Shown here piece after piece: positions 6,776 through 11,346 of a DNA stretch of 11,346 nucleotides (position 1 is its first letter; every line of letters starts with the position of its first letter). The stretch lies in contig CADBNA010000038.1 of the NCBI GenBank assembly GCA_902795835.1, positions 1 through 11,346 on the forward strand, in the 5' to 3' direction. The notes under the pieces are model-generated. The model searched no databases and was not told where the DNA came from. It saw nothing but the letters and a program-made list of their open reading frames with translations. The DNA is from an uncultured Lachnospiraceae bacterium (lineage in GTDB: Bacteria > Bacillota_A > Clostridia > Lachnospirales > Lachnospiraceae). The translations under genes and the position numbers were made by a program.

Positions 6776-7663
6776 ATGAGAAAAGGAATTGCGCTGCTGA
6801 CTGCTGCGGGACTGCTGGCGGGTATGATCGCACCTGTATCTGCAGAGGAACAGATCATCACATATAAGGGAGATCAGGAGATCATCCTGACAGAAGCCGG
6901 AGATGTGGATCTTACGTTGGAAGAGCTTATCGAAAAAGCACAGGCTGCCGTGCAGGATTCGGACGACCTTGCCATGCGTATGGTCATGGACATCGATGCC
7001 AGCATAACCGCTGATATGAATGGAACACCGATGTCTATGGACCTGGTCATGAAAGGGGATATCTCGCAGAATAAGAACAACGGCATCGAATACAAAAATG
7101 AAAAGGTTACGATGTCCTTCTTTGGAATAGATATGGACACTGTATCGGAAGAATATATTTTCACCAATGCCGGAGGAGTAAAAGTGTCTGTTAAGAAGGA
7201 ATCCTCCCCCATGGAGAAAGAGGCCTCTGATGAATGGGTGGCCGGGGCTGTTGATGAATCCGGGGATGACACGGATACGGAAGGCGGGGGAGAAAGCATG
7301 GATTCCCTTGTTTCGGATGACATGTATTCCGCATGTGAGCTGCTTGATAAGATGTATACGGACGGGGAAAAGAATTACTATGTATTAAAAGGCAACACGT
7401 CTGATATAATGGGCGAGGCGCTCGGCGATGTTGAGTCGATGATTGGCGATGTCGATGTAGACGCGGTGTGCTACATGCTGATTGCGGAAGACGGCATGCT
7501 GGAAAGCCTGTACATGGATCTGGGCCAGCTCCAGGGAATCACCGATGAAGAATCCGGAACAGAGACTTCCTTCTCGAGCTTTCTGGTTTCGATTTATACG
7601 GAAGATTCGTCTGAGATCGTGATCCCGGATGAGGTGCAGGCGGCAGGGGATGCTGTGGCGTAA
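6776..7663 (+). CDS. Secreted acidic protein of unknown function
   Basis: A 295-residue protein with a textbook Sec signal peptide: MRKG, a hydrophobic core (5-20) and a probable cleavage after VSA (21-23). There is no lipobox Cys, so it is probably released or held non-covalently outside the membrane. The mature part is very acidic and rich in Met. Residues 68-95 alternate in a beta-strand manner with many Met (AMRMVMDIDASI, then MSMDLVMKGDI), followed by VTMSFFGIDMDTV. A low-complexity Asp/Glu/Gly/Ser linker (159-176) separates this from a second part with Cys187 and Cys232, which could form a disulfide. The pattern recalls large beta-sheet secreted proteins with a LolA/LppX-like fold, including the DUF6612-type proteins of clostridia, but I cannot confirm that match. 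It is the first gene of the downstream group, 105 bases before the DUF308-like gene. Confidence 0.85.
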   Translation: MRKGIALLTAAGLLAGMIAPVSAEEQIITYKGDQEIILTEAGDVDLTLEELIEKAQAAVQDSDDLAMRMVMDIDASITADMNGTPMSMDLVMKGDISQNKNNGIEYKNEKVTMSFFGIDMDTVSEEYIFTNAGGVKVSVKKESSPMEKEASDEWVAGAVDESGDDTDTEGGGESMDSLVSDDMYSACELLDKMYTDGEKNYYVLKGNTSDIMGEALGDVESMIGDVDVDAVCYMLIAEDGMLESLYMDLGQLQGITDEESGTETSFSSFLVSIYTEDSSEIVIPDEVQAAGDAVA

Positions 7664-7706
7664 TCAGGGCTGAATACCGGTCGGGAAAACAGACAAGAGA
7701 TACGAT

Positions 7707-7769
7707 ATGGTTATGGGAATGGTGATTACAGGCAGCGCCTACGCAGGAAAGTATTCAAAGGAGATATAA
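7707..7769 (+). CDS. Possible 20-codon leader ORF overlapping the next start (doubtful)
   Basis: ATG at 7707 opens a 20-codon frame ending in TAA (7767-7769), whose last A is the first base of the next gene's ATG (TAATG overlap). The peptide begins MVMGMVITGSAYA, which looks like the end of a signal peptide with an A-x-A cleavage motif. The site ahead of it (AAGAGA, 7695-7700) is weak. It could be a coupling leader, a remnant of a degraded secreted-protein gene, or chance. The next gene has its own AAAGGAG (7757-7763) and does not need it. Confidence 0.2.
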   Translation: MVMGMVITGSAYAGKYSKEI

Positions 7770-8311
7770 TGCTGTTCAACACTCTGAATAAACTCAAAAG
7801 AACGATGGTCATGATGATCATTTTCCTTCTGTTTGCGGGACTTACGATGTTTGTCGTTCCGGTATCCTATATCCCGGGCCTGGGAAAGATTCTTGGCTTT
7901 TTCTTACTGATTCTGGCGATCCTTAAGATATTGGATTTTATAGGCAGCAATAAATCGATGATCAGCTATTTCGGGCTCGCGCTGGGGTTTCTGGCCGGTT
8001 TCTTCGGAATCCTGCTTTTTGCAATTGACGGACTGTTTCTGGCGCTGCTGAACTGGCTTACCGGTACGCTGCCGATCCTGCTGGGATTTATGGGCCTGTA
8101 TCATGCCCTGACCTATGCGCGGCGTTCCGGACGAAAAGGATGGTGGCTGCTAATCATCCTGAACTGCCTGCTTCTTGTGTTCGGTACGATCCTGTTCGTG
8201 AACCCCTGGGCTGACGATCCGCGCGCCGTCCTGCAGGTGATCGGGGGAACGCTATTCTATTCCGGAGTAGTCTATATGATCAGCTTTTTCTGGATCTGGC
8301 CATTCCAATAA
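7769..8311 (+). CDS. DUF308/HdeD-like six-helix membrane protein
   Basis: A 180-residue integral membrane protein with about six helices (near 11-30, 37-58, 65-85, 88-113, 123-144 and 153-177). The basic stretch YARRSGRKGWW (115-125) followed by LLIILNCLLLVFGTILFVNP resembles the repeat found in DUF308 proteins, the family of the E. coli acid-resistance protein HdeD, where a helix begins after R-G-W and ends in a conserved NP. The length also fits. Molecular function is not established for most members; HdeD is tied to acid stress at high cell density. The start has AAAGGAG at 7757-7763. It lies 20 bases upstream of the kinase-like gene, so the two are almost certainly co-transcribed. The family call is probable rather than certain. 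Confidence 0.8.
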   Translation: MLFNTLNKLKRTMVMMIIFLLFAGLTMFVVPVSYIPGLGKILGFFLLILAILKILDFIGSNKSMISYFGLALGFLAGFFGILLFAIDGLFLALLNWLTGTLPILLGFMGLYHALTYARRSGRKGWWLLIILNCLLLVFGTILFVNPWADDPRAVLQVIGGTLFYSGVVYMISFFWIWPFQ

Positions 8312-8331
8312 CATGACGGAGAGATTGAAAA

Positions 8332-9957
8332 ATGACAGGACAGCAGAACCCCGAAAAGGGAAAAAAGAAAAACAAGAAGCGTGCCGCTGCGATTCTCGGC
8401 GTATTTGCGAAGCACAACTTCTACAGCAACGGCTTTACGCCTGAGGAACTCCGGACAACACTGGAGGATCTCGGGCCGACATATGTAAAAATCGGCCAGA
8501 TCATGTCCAGCCGGACAGACATGCTCCCGAAGTCATACTGTCTTGAGCTTGAGAAGCTTCGCAGCGAAGTTAAACCGCTTCCGGCAGACCTTGCGCGCGC
8601 CGTTATCGAACAGGAGAGCGGAAAAACCATTGAGGAGCTTTACAGCGAATTCAGAGATGAACCGCTGGGCTCCGCTTCCATTGCGCAGGCGCATTACGGC
8701 GTGCTGAAGGACGGGACGAGGGTTGTCACAAAGGTACAGCGGCCGGGGATCGCTGACATGATGCGGGAGGACTTTGTCCTTCTGAAAAAGCTTGCCGGAA
8801 TGGTGAGCATGTCTGCGGAGGATGAAGAGGGTTCTGAATCCATCGATCTGAAGGGCGTCCTTGAGGAACTTGAAAAGGTTACGTGGGAAGAACTGGATTT
8901 CCGGATTGAGGCGGAAAACACCATATTATTCCGCCAGCTGTGCATCGAAGACGAAGCGGTCGTATCCTGTCCGCAGATTATTGACGAGCTGTCCACAGAG
9001 CGTATTCTCACGATGACCTTTGTCGACGGATATTCCATATCTCACAGGGACCGCCTGGAAGAGGAAGGATATGACCGTCTGGAAATCGGCAAGGCGCTTG
9101 CAAACAACTATCTGCACCAGGTGCTGGACGCAGGGTATTTCCACGGTGACCCGCACCAGGGAAATATCATGGTCAGCGGCGGAGTACCGTACTGGATTGA
9201 CTTCGGCATGGTGGGCCGGCTCAGTGAAGCAAACATCAGCGCCATTCAGAACCTGATCTTTGCACTGGTGCAGGAGGATGTGGAGGCACTGACCAACGCG
9301 GCGCTTGCGATGGGCACCGTGAACGGAAAACTCAACAAGGCGCGTCTGATGGACGATCTGGAAAGCATCAGTTCCCGGTATATGTCCGCCGGCAACCTGG
9401 CGGACATGGATGTCGGAAATCTGATGTTCGAACTGACAGACCTGCTGAATGAGCATCATATTGCCGTTAACACAGAGTATACGATGATGGTGCGCAGCCT
9501 GGTCACGATAGAAGGTGTCCTGGAAATGCTCTGTCCGGAACTGGACCTGTTCAGTTTTCTGCAGGAAAAGCTGCTCTCCAGGGCAAAGGAAAACATTGAC
9601 GCCAAAGAAAAGCTGGCTTCTTCCATGGAATCGCTGGCAATGACTGCAATGCGGACCGTAAAACTGCCGGGACTGGCCACGGATGCCTTGCGGAACCTGG
9701 TGAAGGGCAGGCTGAAGATCGGCTTCGAGGTAACAGGATATGAAGAGCCGCTGCATGCCCTGATCGATGTGATTATAAATATAGTGCTTGCCCTGTTTGC
9801 CTGTGTGCTGTTCAGCGGGTCCTGCAGGCTCTGCAGCGCTGCCATACCGCCGCTGATTGACGGCGTGCCGCTGTTTGCGCTGGCCGGATTTGCGGTGTCT
9901 ATTGCGCTGGCCATTTATTCCGTGAAAAAGCTGGTCAAAATCGCACAAAAATTCTGA
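8332..9957 (+). CDS. ABC1/UbiB (AarF) family atypical protein kinase-like protein
   Basis: A 541-residue member of the ADCK/UbiB atypical kinase family. Family marks in order: KIGQ (53-56, the invariant KxGQ motif), the alanine/serine-rich nucleotide loop PLGSASIAQAH (111-121), Lys134 in VVTKVQRPG, EELDFRIEAEN (187-196), HGDPHQGN (271-278) with catalytic Asp273, and IDFG with metal-binding Asp290. Two hydrophobic segments near 478-497 and 513-533 are C-terminal membrane helices, as in UbiB, so it is membrane-tethered with the kinase core in the cytoplasm. UbiB and its eukaryotic relatives support coenzyme Q synthesis and lipid homeostasis, probably as ATPases rather than protein kinases. If the host is a clostridium it should make no ubiquinone, so the role here is unknown and I give no gene symbol. 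The ribosome binding site is GGAGAG (8318-8323). A 46-base gap leads to the next gene, with no terminator. Confidence 0.95.
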   Translation: MTGQQNPEKGKKKNKKRAAAILGVFAKHNFYSNGFTPEELRTTLEDLGPTYVKIGQIMSSRTDMLPKSYCLELEKLRSEVKPLPADLARAVIEQESGKTIEELYSEFRDEPLGSASIAQAHYGVLKDGTRVVTKVQRPGIADMMREDFVLLKKLAGMVSMSAEDEEGSESIDLKGVLEELEKVTWEELDFRIEAENTILFRQLCIEDEAVVSCPQIIDELSTERILTMTFVDGYSISHRDRLEEEGYDRLEIGKALANNYLHQVLDAGYFHGDPHQGNIMVSGGVPYWIDFGMVGRLSEANISAIQNLIFALVQEDVEALTNAALAMGTVNGKLNKARLMDDLESISSRYMSAGNLADMDVGNLMFELTDLLNEHHIAVNTEYTMMVRSLVTIEGVLEMLCPELDLFSFLQEKLLSRAKENIDAKEKLASSMESLAMTAMRTVKLPGLATDALRNLVKGRLKIGFEVTGYEEPLHALIDVIINIVLALFACVLFSGSCRLCSAAIPPLIDGVPLFALAGFAVSIALAIYSVKKLVKIAQKF

Positions 9958-9988
9958 TAACAACACAACGGGGATCTGATTCCATTGC

Positions 9989-9995
9989 AAAGGAG
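9989..9995 (+). promoter_or_regulatory. Ribosome binding site supporting a TTG start at 10004
   Basis: AAAGGAG ends eight bases before TTG at 10004. An ATG at 9997 is in another frame, too close to the site, and stops after 33 codons. In the TTG frame a TGA at 9998-10000 rules out any earlier start, and the next ATG would remove the first membrane helix. Confidence 0.75.
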
Positions 9996-10003
9996 CATGA
10001 AAA

Positions 10004-11346
10004 TTGAAGCATTTTCGCCTGAGAGTCATTTTATCGGTACTTCTGGCTGCCGGCTTTGTTGTTGCATTCAGCTGGATGGTCGTCGGGCAGAACTATAGTA
10101 AACTCTCCGGGGAATTATCGAAGGAAAAGCCGCTGACCCGGGAAGCAGTCAGCTATACGCTGGAGAACCTGTCTGAATCGTGGGCTGAGTATGAGACAAA
10201 GATCACAGACATGTACAGGGTAGAGGCGGTCTTTGCCGCTCTTGCGCTCCAGAACGTCATCGATGAGGGGATCGTTCCGGAAGAAGAAACCCGGGAGAAC
10301 GGCATTGTGATCAGTATCCGGGACGGGGAACTGTCCTCGTCTGACCCGGCCGTCGGGGCACTGGGCCTGGAAGCATCATTATTTACGGGAAAAAGCGGCA
10401 CTTTTGCCGCACCGAACGAGCCGTCAACTCTGGTCGCTTACAGCAGAATCGGGAACACATCCAGCTATTATGTCGGGTGGTATGAGAACACCATAATTAA
10501 CGATATCGTAGAGGAATCCCTTGATCTTCCGGACATTCTGAAAAGAACGGAAATCACATATGATGTGCCTGCCATGTTTGTATCCTGTGATCCGGACAGC
10601 CAGGAGATCTCCGGCATCCTTTACAAAAATGAGCGGTATTTTTCAGACTGTGAAAGTCTTGAAGACCTGGGCCTTACCCGGGATAATCTGGAGGCTGATG
10701 GCGCAGATGCTTCCGGGACCCTGCGTTTTGATGATGCCGGTTTTTCCTATGTTGCCGGGAAATCTGCATTGCCTGCCGGATATGTCATCCTGATGGAGCC
10801 GGTGCCGAATCTGTATGCGAAGGCTTTCGGCCAGGCAGGATATATGATTGCGGCCCTGATCATTCTGCTGGTGACGGTGCTTGTCGCGGGCTTCGCCCTG
10901 TATCTCTATGTTCGCTATAATATCCTTACCCCGGAAGAGGAGAAGGCCTATCAGCCCGCCCGCGTCCGGTCGACAGCTTCTTTCTACGGAATATCGGGAC
11001 TCATCATAATTGCTATCTGCGGTATGTTCAGCTATGCGCTGAACGGGACGTATGACGACGCCGCCAGGGGCAGGGAACTTCTTGGCATGCTGGATGACAG
11101 TATCTCCATGTATGCGGAACGGTACAGCCGGAACATGCAGTCCTTTCAGGATGTCTATCTGGATTTCGGCAGCCATATCGCGGAGTTTCTTGACACGTAT
11201 CCTGAACTGCAGGACGCATCGGTTCTGTCGACCCTGGCGGAAAGCATGAATGCCTCTTCCATTACTCTGTATGATTCGAATGGCTGTGAAACGATCAGCA
11301 GCGGCCCGTGGATCGGCCTGGAGCTGGGCACGGATCCGGATTCGGC
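10004..11346 (+). CDS. Multi-pass membrane sensor protein with two extracytoplasmic domains, 3' partial
   Basis: An open frame of 447 codons with no stop, starting at TTG and cut by the right edge. It opens with a basic N-terminus (KHFRLR) and a first membrane helix (about 8-28). Residues 29-277 form a large extracytoplasmic domain with a helical start (about 44-88) and then a mixed alpha/beta part, reminiscent of CACHE-type sensor domains. A second helix (278-303), a short charged cytoplasmic loop (304-325) and a third helix (about 326-346) follow. A second extracytoplasmic domain begins with long helices (350-398) and continues past the edge. This is the layout of a bacterial transmembrane receptor; the output domain (histidine kinase, SpoIIE-type phosphatase, cyclase or methyl-accepting type) would lie beyond the window. 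It follows the kinase-like gene by 46 bases with no terminator, so it is probably in the same operon. I do not recognise the exact family. Confidence 0.8.
   Translation, partial: MKHFRLRVILSVLLAAGFVVAFSWMVVGQNYSKLSGELSKEKPLTREAVSYTLENLSESWAEYETKITDMYRVEAVFAALALQNVIDEGIVPEEETRENGIVISIRDGELSSSDPAVGALGLEASLFTGKSGTFAAPNEPSTLVAYSRIGNTSSYYVGWYENTIINDIVEESLDLPDILKRTEITYDVPAMFVSCDPDSQEISGILYKNERYFSDCESLEDLGLTRDNLEADGADASGTLRFDDAGFSYVAGKSALPAGYVILMEPVPNLYAKAFGQAGYMIAALIILLVTVLVAGFALYLYVRYNILTPEEEKAYQPARVRSTASFYGISGLIIIAICGMFSYALNGTYDDAARGRELLGMLDDSISMYAERYSRNMQSFQDVYLDFGSHIAEFLDTYPELQDASVLSTLAESMNASSITLYDSNGCETISSGPWIGLELGTDPDS

Noticed and set aside
8926..10029. A 367-codon open frame on the - strand opposite the UbiB-family gene
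   Set aside because: It is antisense to a gene with intact kinase motifs, its translation is rich in Gln, His and Arg without any recognisable domain, and it has no credible ribosome binding site. It is a codon-bias shadow.
9997..10098. ATG at 9997 as a gene start after the kinase-like gene
   Set aside because: It is only a base or so from the AAAGGAG site and its frame stops after 33 codons, whereas the TTG frame at 10004 stays open to the window edge and encodes a signal anchor.
1..11346. CRISPR arrays, tRNA or rRNA genes, insertion sequence transposases, prophage genes
   Set aside because: No regularly spaced repeats beyond the 35-base pair, no cloverleaf-like segment and no integrase or transposase motif was seen on either strand.

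Overview
The window looks like a piece of a Firmicutes chromosome, most likely class Clostridia and perhaps Lachnospiraceae. The clues are strong AGGAGG-type ribosome binding sites, tightly packed co-directional genes, a binding protein with a lipoprotein-like signal, and a GGGACGGTTCC-type intergenic repeat of the kind I associate with clostridial genomes. The assignment is an inference from style; there is no rRNA or other marker gene. Every gene I accept is on the + strand.

Region 1 (1-6540) is a complete-looking sulfate uptake and activation operon. It runs cysD (5' end cut by the window edge), a cysN-cysC fusion, a sulfate-binding protein gene (sbp), the two permease genes cysT and cysW, and the ATPase gene cysA. 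Gaps are 2 to 16 bases and cysW overlaps cysA by 11 bases. The ABC transporter imports sulfate, CysD with the CysN half makes APS from ATP and sulfate, and the CysC half phosphorylates APS to PAPS. No APS/PAPS reductase, sulfite reductase or sulfotransferase lies in the window, so the fate of PAPS is not shown.

Region 2 (about 6512-6775) is a 235-base intergenic stretch plus the last bases of cysA. It carries two adjacent 35-base copies of a repeat, a related partial copy that forms the 3' end of cysA, a possible fourth decayed copy, and several short hairpins. It separates the sulfur operon from the next gene group and resembles a REP-type repeat cluster.

Region 3 (6776-11346) is a probable second operon of envelope proteins: a secreted acidic, methionine-rich protein of unknown function, a six-helix DUF308/HdeD-like membrane protein, an ABC1/UbiB (AarF) family atypical kinase with two C-terminal membrane helices, and a large multi-pass sensor protein that starts with TTG and runs off the right edge. 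The joint role of these four is not known to me; an envelope or lipid-related function is a guess. This is the least explained part of the window. No tRNA, rRNA, CRISPR array, transposase or prophage gene was seen.
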